From Deltaproteobacteria bacterium (GTDB lineage Bacteria > Desulfobacterota_B > Binatia > UBA9968), in assembly GCA_005879255.1 (NCBI GenBank), contig VBKY01000476.1, positions 1-5,681 on the forward strand: a DNA stretch of 5,681 nucleotides, in the 5' to 3' direction. Of the stretch, positions 1-5,681 are shown one piece after another; position 1 is the first letter of the stretch; each line of letters opens with the position of its first letter. The notes beneath the pieces are model-generated. The model was not told the DNA's origin and searched no databases. It saw only the letters and a program-made list of their open reading frames with translations. The position numbers were made by a program, and so were the translations under genes.

Positions 1-825
1 GATTTCCTGGGCTTTGAAGGTCAGATAATACGGATCGACCGGGATGCAATGGCCGCCGACGAGACCCGGCTCGTAACGCAAGAAGTTCCATTTGCTCCGA
101 GCTGCTTTCAACACTTCTCCGGTGTCCAAACCCATGCGGTGAAATAGAACCGCCAGCTCGTTCATCAAAGCGATGTTCAAATCCCTTTGCACGTTTTCGA
201 TCACCTTGGCCGCTTCAGCAGTGCGGATCGTCGGTGCTTTATAGACGCCCGCCTTTACGACCAGCCCGTAAACCGCGGCGAGCTTTTCGGTGGTTTCTTC
301 GTCCTGCCCAGCGACAATCTTGGTTACTTTGTCGAGCGTGTGCTCGGCATCGCCCGGGTTGATTCGTTCGGGCGAGTAGCCCACTTTGAAATCACGTCCC
401 GCCTTCAGTCCCGATTCTTGCTCGATCACGGGGACACAAATCTCTTCCGTACAACCCGGATAAACGGTGGACTCATAGACTACTGTCGCGCCGCGGGTCA
501 GGTTTTGCGCGACCAAACGGCTGGCATCGACTAAGCAAGACAGATCCGGCCGCTTGGCCTTGTCGACAGGAGTGGGCACGGCGACGATGATAAAGGATGC
601 GCGCCGCAAGAGAGACGGATCGCTGGTAAGCTCCAATAGTTTCTCCCGCAGATCCGTTTTCCCGACTTCGCCGTTCCGGTCGGCTCCCTTGCGCAACTCT
701 CGAACCCGATGCTCATTGACGTCGAAGCCGATCGTCGGGATAACTTTGCCGAAGGCCGTGGCCAAAGGCAGACCGACGTAACCGAGACCGACTACCCCGA
801 CAGAACGGGGCAAGTTTGTTTTCAT
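1..825 (-). CDS. UDP-N-acetylhexosamine 6-dehydrogenase, TviB/WbpO type (3' end outside window)
   Basis: Nucleotide-sugar dehydrogenase of the UDP-Glc/GDP-Man dehydrogenase family. These cytoplasmic enzymes oxidise C6 of a UDP-sugar to a uronic acid using two NAD+. My translation from the ATG at 825-823 is open for 275 codons to the window edge. Seen: the NAD-binding GLGYVG at residues 13-18, VAVPTP (81-86), YESTVYPG (117-124), SPERINPGD (151-159), the KVIEN helix with Lys207 and Asn211, and [12 protein letters not shown] with the presumed catalytic Cys260. The [12 protein letters not shown] and [11 protein letters not shown] wording resembles the TviB/WbpO branch (UDP-GlcNAc or UDP-GalNAc) more than UDP-glucose dehydrogenases; the substrate is therefore inferred. 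Family members run to roughly 420-440 residues, so about 150 C-terminal residues are missing here. The start overlaps the upstream stop as ATGA, and a GGAGGG lies 12 nt upstream, which suggests translational coupling. Confidence 0.93.
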   Translation of the reverse strand, partial: MKTNLPRSVGVVGLGYVGLPLATAFGKVIPTIGFDVNEHRVRELRKGADRNGEVGKTDLREKLLELTSDPSLLRRASFIIVAVPTPVDKAKRPDLSCLVDASRLVAQNLTRGATVVYESTVYPGCTEEICVPVIEQESGLKAGRDFKVGYSPERINPGDAEHTLDKVTKIVAGQDEETTEKLAAVYGLVVKAGVYKAPTIRTAEAAKVIENVQRDLNIALMNELAVLFHRMGLDTGEVLKAARSKWNFLRYEPGLVGGHCIPVDPYYLTFKAQEI

Positions 826-2633
826 GATTTACCAACTCCCTCCTCTACAAAGTCCAGGCGCAGTTGCTTGACCCAAAGTCCTTGCTCCTCGCAGACGGAG
901 CGAAGCTGTTCGGCGTGCCCGTTGGCCAAGATCTTGGGGGAGGAGATAATGCAACCCACCACTTTTTTCCGTTGGAGGATTTCCGGCAGTTTCTCCGCGC
1001 CGCCAAAAATGCGCAGGCCGCCCAGGGTGCGTCCCTCTTTGCGTGGATCATCGTCCAGGAAGCCAATGGGCTGGTATTCCACGTGGGAATTCGTGCGGCA
1101 CTCGCGCACGACCACCTCTCCGCCGTCGCCCGCGCCGTAAACCAACACTGGGATTTTCTCCTTGCGAGTCCGCGCCACGGCCAAACCAAACAGGCGAAAA
1201 GAGAGCCGGCTGCCCGCCACGCCGAGAAACAAGAGCACCCCATACGCGACAAAAGCGATGCGCGAATAGCCGGTGAAGCGATAGAAAAAAACCAATCCGA
1301 CCATCGACAGAAGAGTGGCGGCAGCCACGCCCTTGGCGATGCGAATAAGATCTTCCAAGCCGGTATAGCGCCACAAGCCACGGTAGAGACCGAAAAGAAA
1401 AAACCCCACATAGGTGGCGGTCACCACGACCGGCAGCGAGGTAAGATACAGCTTCATCAAAGAGTCGCTCAAATAAAATTCAAAGCGCAAGGCAAAAGCC
1501 AGATAGTAGGCAAAGGCGATGACGAAGAAATCGAGGATGACTTCCAGCAGCCGGCGCTTGTAAGTGAGCGTGGTCAGCACCACGCTTAGCTTTTTCTGCG
1601 CCTGTTTTTTTCTCCCCTCCTCCTCTGAAACCACCTCCACCTGGGCCAGATAGGCAGTAAAGAGCGTAAACGACAGCAGCACCAGCGGCAGGAAGACCAG
1701 ACTGAGAGAGTAGGAAAACCCTTTGATCAAAACCGCGCTGGCCCCAGCAATGGTAGCCATTAGATACAGCAGCAGTACCGCCTGAGGTTCGCTCAACCCT
1801 AAAATGACCAACCGGTGCGAGGCATGATCTCGGCCGCCTTGAGAAATCGGCTGGCCGCGCAGCAAGCGCGTCACCGTCACCAGCGTAGTATCCAGGATGG
1901 GCACGAGTAAAATACAGGTTGGTATGGCAACCAGGGAAAGAATGTTGGAGGCCTGCCCGTTGGCGTGCACCGTGAGCAGGCTGAGCGCCGCGCCGAGAAA
2001 AAGACTACCGGCATCCCCCATAAAGATCGAAGCGGGATAAAAGTTATGCAGCAAGAAGCCGCCCAGCGCACCGGCGAGCGCCAGAGCCAAGACTACGTGC
2101 TGCGCGTCGCCTTGCTGGGTAAACAGAAACGCGAGGTAGAGGGCTGCGATCAATGCGATACCGCCGGCCAAGCCGTCCATGTTGTCGAGCAGGTTAAGCG
2201 AATTGGTCAGTGCGACGATCCAGATAGCGGTCAAAAGGGCATCGAGCGGCGCCCAGGTAAAGAAGTTTAATGAGTATCCAAAGAAGATCGCGGTGGCCGC
2301 GCTGATGATCTGGCCAATGAGCTTGGTCGCGGGGTTGATATGGCGCACGTCGTCGTAGAAACCCACGACAAACATCTGCATGACGATGATGTAGAATGGG
2401 ACAGCAGATGCCAGATCGGGCGACAGCAACAAGACCGGCGCTAGAAATCCCAGGAAGAACGCAAGCCCGCCTAGGGTTGGGGTAGGACGGGTGTGCCATC
2501 TTTCTTTCCTCGGCACGGCCGTGCAACCCCACCGAGTTGCCAGGCGCCTCACCAACGGCACGCACAAGAGCGTAAACAGGAACGACGCTGCGGGTGCCAG
2601 AAAGAAAATAGCGTTGCCCGAGGTTGATTGCAT
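822..2633 (-). CDS. WecA/MraY-type phosphoglycosyl transferase fused to a FlaA1/CapD-type N-terminal membrane-Rossmann module
   Basis: 603-residue polytopic membrane protein. Residues about 1-330 are a polyprenyl-phosphate HexNAc-1-phosphate transferase (glycosyltransferase family 4 in common annotation), which moves a sugar phosphate from a UDP-sugar to undecaprenyl phosphate at the inner membrane. Its motifs are all present: [10 protein letters not shown] (47-56), the Asp pair D94-D95 followed by [20 protein letters not shown] with N147, D150 and D153, FMGD (204-207), D248, and RDHASHR with H270 and H273. A charged linker follows (about 332-348). Then come four predicted helices (about 361-385, 394-417, 430-451, 457-480) and a Rossmann-like domain with YGAGDGG (499-505) and GFLDDDP (524-530). 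This second half matches the N-terminal part of FlaA1/CapD/WbpM dehydratases and WbaP-type transferases, but the protein ends where their catalytic domain would begin. The start ATG has no clear Shine-Dalgarno, and no other in-frame start lies between it and the preceding gene. The donor sugar is unknown. Confidence 0.92.
   Translation of the reverse strand: MQSTSGNAIFFLAPAASFLFTLLCVPLVRRLATRWGCTAVPRKERWHTRPTPTLGGLAFFLGFLAPVLLLSPDLASAVPFYIIVMQMFVVGFYDDVRHINPATKLIGQIISAATAIFFGYSLNFFTWAPLDALLTAIWIVALTNSLNLLDNMDGLAGGIALIAALYLAFLFTQQGDAQHVVLALALAGALGGFLLHNFYPASIFMGDAGSLFLGAALSLLTVHANGQASNILSLVAIPTCILLVPILDTTLVTVTRLLRGQPISQGGRDHASHRLVILGLSEPQAVLLLYLMATIAGASAVLIKGFSYSLSLVFLPLVLLSFTLFTAYLAQVEVVSEEEGRKKQAQKKLSVVLTTLTYKRRLLEVILDFFVIAFAYYLAFALRFEFYLSDSLMKLYLTSLPVVVTATYVGFFLFGLYRGLWRYTGLEDLIRIAKGVAAATLLSMVGLVFFYRFTGYSRIAFVAYGVLLFLGVAGSRLSFRLFGLAVARTRKEKIPVLVYGAGDGGEVVVRECRTNSHVEYQPIGFLDDDPRKEGRTLGGLRIFGGAEKLPEILQRKKVVGCIISSPKILANGHAEQLRSVCEEQGLWVKQLRLDFVEEGVGKS
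838..846 (-). promoter_or_regulatory. Ribosome binding site of the dehydrogenase, inside the upstream gene
   Basis: The minus strand reads AGAGGAGGG, a purine-rich Shine-Dalgarno-like stretch ending 12 nt before the ATG at 825. It lies in the last codons of the transferase fusion gene, whose TGA shares bases with the ATG. The spacing is longer than the usual 5-9 nt, so reinitiation by ribosomes finishing the upstream gene may matter as much as direct loading. Confidence 0.55.
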
Positions 2634-2667
2634 GGAAACTGCCCAGACGACCGTTGCTGTCGAGCAG

Positions 2668-3690
2668 CTAGACTCTAACTTCCGAATTCCTTGCTACTTT
2701 GCTGCCATTGCCTGCACGGCGCGGTTTGACCGGCGCGGCGAAGGAATCGATGACGCTTTGAACGATCTGGCGCGTATCGTGGGTGGTGCGAAAGCCCACC
2801 AGGTTTTTTACCTTGCTCGTGTCCGGCACCCGTCTCTGCATATCTTCGAAGCCCGCTTCGTAGGCCTGGTCGTAGGGAATATATTGAATCGGCGACGCGC
2901 TGCGCGTCATTAACTTGACCAGTCGGGCGAGCTTGCCGATGGAGATCTCCTCCTCGCTGCCGACGTTGAAGATCTCGCCCACCGCCTGGGGATGCTCGAT
3001 CAGTTTCGCGAGCGCTCCCACGGTGTCGTTGACGTGACAAAAACAGCGCGACTGCTTGCCATCGCCGAAAACCGTCAGCGGTTGGCCCGCGAGCGCCGCG
3101 CGTACGAAGTTGGGCAGTACCATGCCGTATCGGCCGGTTTGGCGTGGGCCGACGGTATTGAACAGGCGCACGATCACCACCGGCAAACCTTTTTCCTTCC
3201 AGTAGGCGAGCGCGAGAAACTCGTCGATGGCCTTCGAGCAGGCATAGCTCCAGCGCCCCTTTTGCGTGCCGCCCATCACCAGATCGTCTTCCTCGGTAAA
3301 GGGGATCTTGGTCGACTTGCCGTAAACTTCCGAGGTGCTGGTGATCAGCACTTTCTTTTTCTTCTTGCCGGCAAATTCCAACACCGCTTCGGTGCCCTTG
3401 ACGTTGTTCTCGATCGTTCGCACCGGACTCTCGACGATCAGCCGCACGCCGACGGAAGCCGCCAGGTGAAATACCGCGTCGGCGTCATCGATCAGCTCCG
3501 CCAACAAATGACGATTGAAAATCGACTCGACGATATAGTTAAAACCGTGCCGGACTTTCAGCCGCTCGATATTTTGAATCGAGCCGGTGCAGAGGTCGTC
3601 GATCACGGTCACCGAATGTCCTGCGCTCAAGAGTTTTTCGGCGAGATGGCAGCCGATAAAACCCGCCCCGCCGGTAATCAGATAATGCAT
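2668..3690 (-). CDS. NAD-dependent nucleotide-sugar epimerase/decarboxylase-like extended SDR
   Basis: 340-residue soluble extended short-chain dehydrogenase/reductase acting on a nucleotide sugar. Seen: the NAD-binding GGAGFIG (7-13), acidic D31-D32 after the second strand, HLAASVGV (75-82), the TSE triad T119-S120-E121 in STSEVYG, the catalytic pair Y149 and K153 (YACSK), RLFNTVGPRQ (175-184), and GDGKQSRCFCHVND (209-222). The TSEVYG segment and the GDG-QSRCFCHV-D stretch resemble UDP-glucuronate decarboxylases (UXS/ArnA C-terminal type) more than GalE or TviC, whose corresponding motif usually reads SSS-YG. Decarboxylation, 4-epimerisation and 4,6-dehydration all remain possible. The last 22 residues or so (from about 319) form a basic, probably disordered tail. 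A run of five lysines (109-113) precedes the TSE strand. The ATG has a good ribosome binding site. The gene lies 47 bp after the kinase stop and 34 bp before the transferase start. Confidence 0.92.
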   Translation of the reverse strand: MHYLITGGAGFIGCHLAEKLLSAGHSVTVIDDLCTGSIQNIERLKVRHGFNYIVESIFNRHLLAELIDDADAVFHLAASVGVRLIVESPVRTIENNVKGTEAVLEFAGKKKKKVLITSTSEVYGKSTKIPFTEEDDLVMGGTQKGRWSYACSKAIDEFLALAYWKEKGLPVVIVRLFNTVGPRQTGRYGMVLPNFVRAALAGQPLTVFGDGKQSRCFCHVNDTVGALAKLIEHPQAVGEIFNVGSEEEISIGKLARLVKLMTRSASPIQYIPYDQAYEAGFEDMQRRVPDTSKVKNLVGFRTTHDTRQIVQSVIDSFAAPVKPRRAGNGSKVARNSEVRV

Positions 3691-3699
3691 TTAAAGCTG

Positions 3700-3707
3700 T
3701 CCTTCCT
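3700..3707 (-). promoter_or_regulatory. Ribosome binding site of the SDR gene
   Basis: The minus strand reads AGGAAGGA, ending 9 nt before the ATG at 3690-3688. It lies in the 47-bp gap after the kinase stop and supports this ATG as the real start. No promoter or hairpin terminator is apparent in the gap, which fits continuous transcription from the kinase gene. Confidence 0.7.
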
Positions 3708-3737
3708 GGATAAAATTTCCCAGCCCGCCAATTCCGT

Positions 3738-3974
3738 TCAAGCAAGCCTTACCGAAGAATAATAGTCGTCACCGTCGTGGACGTAATAGTCGTCATACTC
3801 GGCGGCCCGGACATCGACCCGGTTCAGCAACACGCCGAGGATCTTTGCCTGGTGGTCATTTTTCAATTGAGAGATCGCCGCTTTGACCGTATTTTTCGGC
3901 GTCTCTTGCCCGCGCACGACATAGACCACGCCATCGACCATCGTCGACAGCACGATGGCGTCGCTGACCGGCAT
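3738..3974 (-). pseudogene. C-terminal fragment of the BY-kinase, out of frame with its N-terminal part
   Basis: 78 codons from an ATG at 3974 to TGA 3740-3738. Kinase homology in this frame starts further upstream, at about 4022: it reads NLKERFDFVLVDSPP before the ATG, and VLVDSPP (3998-3978) is the Walker B motif of BY-kinases. The segment continues with VMPVSDAIVLS and ends in an acidic tyrosine cluster (AEYDDYYVHDGDDYY, then SSVRLA), the usual autophosphorylation tail. It lies one frame away (-1) from the upstream part. The ATG has no Shine-Dalgarno and would omit Walker B, so independent translation into a useful protein is unlikely. Reinitiation after the TAG at 3994-3992, 17 nt upstream of the ATG, is possible. 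Either the gene is broken, or the sequence has a one-base error, or frames are joined by slippage. Confidence 0.8.
3760..3795 (-). repeat. Short direct repeat encoding two DDYY motifs
   Basis: The 12-base + strand sequence taatagtcgtca occurs at 3760-3771 and again at 3784-3795, a period of 24 bases (8 codons). On the coding strand both copies encode Asp-Asp-Tyr-Tyr in the tyrosine tail of the kinase. The repeat may reflect local duplication of a phosphorylation-site module, or simply the same codons being used twice. Confidence 0.6.
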
Positions 3975-3991
3975 TACCGGCGGCGAATCGA

Positions 3992-5681
3992 CTAATACGA
4001 AATCGAAACGCTCCTTGAGATTTTTTTGGACGCAATCAACTCGGTGGGATTCGGCGCGACCGCACCACAGTTAAGCACCGATAGATTGGCAATCGGCGTC
4101 GGCTTGATCACGTTGGCCAGTGCCGCCTCTTGACCAACCAGAAAGTCGGTGAGCCCGCGATCGTTGGACACCCTCAAAGCCCGGTGGCACGACGGGCGGC
4201 GGAGATCCGCATCGATCACCAGACAGTTGTAGCCAAGTTGTGCGAACATGATCGCCGAATTAGCAACAGAAATGGTTTTCCCTTCACCGGCCGTACTGCT
4301 GGTGAAGAGAATGGTTTTCGGCGGCTCCCCCGGTCGGGAATACAGGATGGACGTACGCAATTTTCGATACGCTTCCGTGATCAACGTAAACCGCAGGTTC
4401 GCGGTTACCGGGCTTTTGCTGGGCACACAAAGCTTCGAATCGAACGGGGCGCTGCGCGCCGAAAACGGGATTTTCCACTTCGACGCGTTTTTCGGCAGGC
4501 TGAAAAAGTCCGGCACCACGACCAGATTCGGCAGGCCGAGGTAACGCTCGACTTCCTCCGGCGTGCTCAGGGTGTTATTAAGATGTTCCAAGATCAACGC
4601 CAACCCCAGCCCCCCCATGAGACCCAAGAGAGCGCCCAGCATCAGATTTAGCCTCTTATTCGGTTTAGATGGCTGCCGTGGAATTTCCGCCCTATCGAGA
4701 ATGGACACATTGGCAGGCGGAATCCCTGCCATGATGTTAATCTGCTTGAACCGTTCCAACACGCTATCGTAAAGTGATTTATTGGTGTTTGCCTCGCGGG
4801 CCAAAATCGAATACTCGACCGAAGCATCCTTGAGCGCGAAGGTGGCCGACTTCTGTTTGTCCATCTGAGCCTTCAGCTCTCGTTCTTTTCCCGCCGCGGC
4901 CAGATAACCCGAGTTGATGCCTTCGACGACGTTCTTGATCTGTTGGCCGAGGCGCGCTCTGGACTCTTCGAGTTGGGCCTTGACCTGCGCCAACCGGGGA
5001 TAGCCCGGGAGATACTGCTCGCTCAGCTTGGCGTGCTCCGCTTCGAGCTGGACGATCTGTCCCCTGAGACTCTGAATCAGACCGTTACCGATCACCGCAG
5101 GGAGCGAATCGTACTGCCGGCTTTTGATCAATCGCGCCTGGGCTTCGAAGCCGATGCGATCCGCTTCCGCCTCGGTAAGCCGTCGGTTGAGGTCGGCCAA
5201 ACGGTCAACAACGATATTTTCCTTATCGTCGAGCGAGATTATGCCTTTGTCCCGACGGAAATCGTTTAGCGATTTTTCTGATTTCTCGACTCGATCTCTC
5301 AATTCAGCCAGTTTCGATTCCAAAAATTTGCGTGCTTCCTCACTCGCCTGGGTTCGGAGCTTGAATCCCTGCTGAATATAGGCATCAGCATGAGCATTGG
5401 CGATTTGGGTGGCCAACACAGGGCTTGGTGAATTGATGGCGATTTTTACCAACCGGCTGCGCTTAACCGGCTCGATATTTAGCATGCCATTGTAAGTATC
5501 GATGAGCCTTGAATTCACTCCGGAGAGGTCGCCGGAATTTCCGGAATTTGACGGGGCGCTCTGCTCAAAGAGATTGGTCAACCAGGATAACGGTTTATTC
5601 CATAGTACTGCGATTAGCTGTGCTAAAAAATTGCCGTCGCCGCCCGGGCGGGTAAACTCGGGATTCTTATCGAGTCCTTTC
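3992..5681 (-). CDS. Wzz/GumC chain-length determinant with N-terminal part of BY-kinase (5' end outside window, frameshifted 3' end)
   Basis: The frame is open from the right edge (first full codon 5680-5678), so the codon at 5581, a TTG, is internal rather than a start. The 33 residues before it include GLDKNPEF, typical of Wzz/GumC periplasmic domains. Counting from the codon at 5581: the rest of the Wzz fold with SRLVKIAINSPSP (42-54); a long charged, probably coiled-coil stretch (about 74-280); the PRQPSKPNKR segment (301-310) leading into the second membrane helix (311-334); then the cytoplasmic tyrosine autokinase with EAYRKLRTSI (403-412), Walker A AGEGKT (431-436) and Walker A' VIDADLRRP (455-463). 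The family sets polymer length and, through tyrosine phosphorylation cycles, export. The first membrane helix is outside the window. After NPTELIAS the frame changes at an A-run and stops at TAG 3994-3992, so this product lacks Walker B and the tyrosine tail. Confidence 0.9.
   Translation of the reverse strand, partial: KGLDKNPEFTRPGGDGNFLAQLIAVLWNKPLSWLTNLFEQSAPSNSGNSGDLSGVNSRLIDTYNGMLNIEPVKRSRLVKIAINSPSPVLATQIANAHADAYIQQGFKLRTQASEEARKFLESKLAELRDRVEKSEKSLNDFRRDKGIISLDDKENIVVDRLADLNRRLTEAEADRIGFEAQARLIKSRQYDSLPAVIGNGLIQSLRGQIVQLEAEHAKLSEQYLPGYPRLAQVKAQLEESRARLGQQIKNVVEGINSGYLAAAGKERELKAQMDKQKSATFALKDASVEYSILAREANTNKSLYDSVLERFKQINIMAGIPPANVSILDRAEIPRQPSKPNKRLNLMLGALLGLMGGLGLALILEHLNNTLSTPEEVERYLGLPNLVVVPDFFSLPKNASKWKIPFSARSAPFDSKLCVPSKSPVTANLRFTLITEAYRKLRTSILYSRPGEPPKTILFTSSTAGEGKTISVANSAIMFAQLGYNCLVIDADLRRPSCHRALRVSNDRGLTDFLVGQEAALANVIKPTPIANLSVLNCGAVAPNPTELIASKKISRSVSISY
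4021..4027 (-). other. Frame break at a seven-A run in the kinase gene
   Basis: The minus strand reads TCC, then seven A, then TCTCAAGGAG. In the incoming frame this gives S-K-K-I-S-R and a stop ten codons after the TCC. With six A it would read S-K-N-L-K-E-R-F-D-F-V-L-V-D-S-P-P, a normal BY-kinase sequence running into Walker B. One extra A therefore explains the break exactly. The run is a typical place for sequencing or assembly error, for a genuine indel, or for ribosomal or polymerase slippage; the sequence alone does not decide. Confidence 0.8.

Noticed and set aside
187..534. 115-codon open frame on the + strand near the left edge
   Set aside because: It is antisense to conserved dehydrogenase motifs ([17 protein letters not shown]), and its own product shows no family signal.
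864..1589. 241-codon open frame on the + strand
   Set aside because: It is antisense to the C-terminal half of the transferase fusion. The composition is rich in His, Gln and Arg with no motif, as expected of a reverse-strand shadow.
2634..2667. Possible small hairpin (GCTG/CAGC) near the end of the SDR gene
   Set aside because: The stem is only about 4 bp and no T-run follows, so it is not a credible terminator. The gap is a plain short intergenic spacer.
2992..3762. 256-codon open frame on the + strand
   Set aside because: It lies opposite the well-supported SDR gene and runs into the kinase tail. Its translation has no recognisable domain, and long antisense frames are expected in GC-rich coding DNA.
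5579..5581. TTG codon as the start of the Wzz-kinase gene
   Set aside because: The same frame stays open to the window edge and encodes Wzz-like sequence (GLDKNPEF) before this codon, so it is internal. The true start is outside the window.
1..5681. Search for CRISPR, tRNA/rRNA, insertion sequences, inverted repeats and phage or defence genes
   Set aside because: Nothing of these types was visible. The window is almost wholly covered by polysaccharide genes on one strand.

Overview
The window holds part of a bacterial surface or extracellular polysaccharide gene cluster. All credible genes lie on the minus strand, so transcription runs from the right edge towards the left. Spacing is tight (47 bp, 34 bp and a 4-bp overlap) and no promoter or terminator is visible between genes, so this looks like the inside of one operon whose two ends are outside the window. 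The DNA has moderate to fairly high GC. A Wzz domain joined to a tyrosine kinase, together with lipid-carrier glycan assembly, fits a Gram-negative-type bacterium. I cannot name the lineage from sequence alone.

In transcription order: (1) 5681-3738 is a chain-length determinant/BY-kinase gene of the GumC/Wzc type. Its 5' end is beyond the window, and its reading frame breaks at a run of seven A (minus strand) at 4021-4027, between Walker A' and Walker B. (2) 3690-2668 is an extended-SDR nucleotide-sugar epimerase/decarboxylase-like enzyme. (3) 2633-822 is a 603-residue membrane protein that joins a complete WecA/MraY-type sugar-phosphate transferase to the four-helix plus Rossmann module normally found at the N-terminus of FlaA1/CapD dehydratases or WbaP-type transferases. 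(4) 825-1 is the first 275 residues of a TviB/WbpO-type UDP-N-acetylhexosamine 6-dehydrogenase, cut by the left edge.

The genes fit one pathway. The dehydrogenase and the SDR enzyme would make modified UDP-sugars, the transferase fusion would load the first sugar phosphate onto undecaprenyl phosphate, and the Wzz-kinase would control polymer length and export. The two most notable points are the fused transferase architecture and the frame break in the kinase. I found no RNA genes, CRISPR arrays, mobile elements or long repeats. The longest non-coding stretch is 47 bp.
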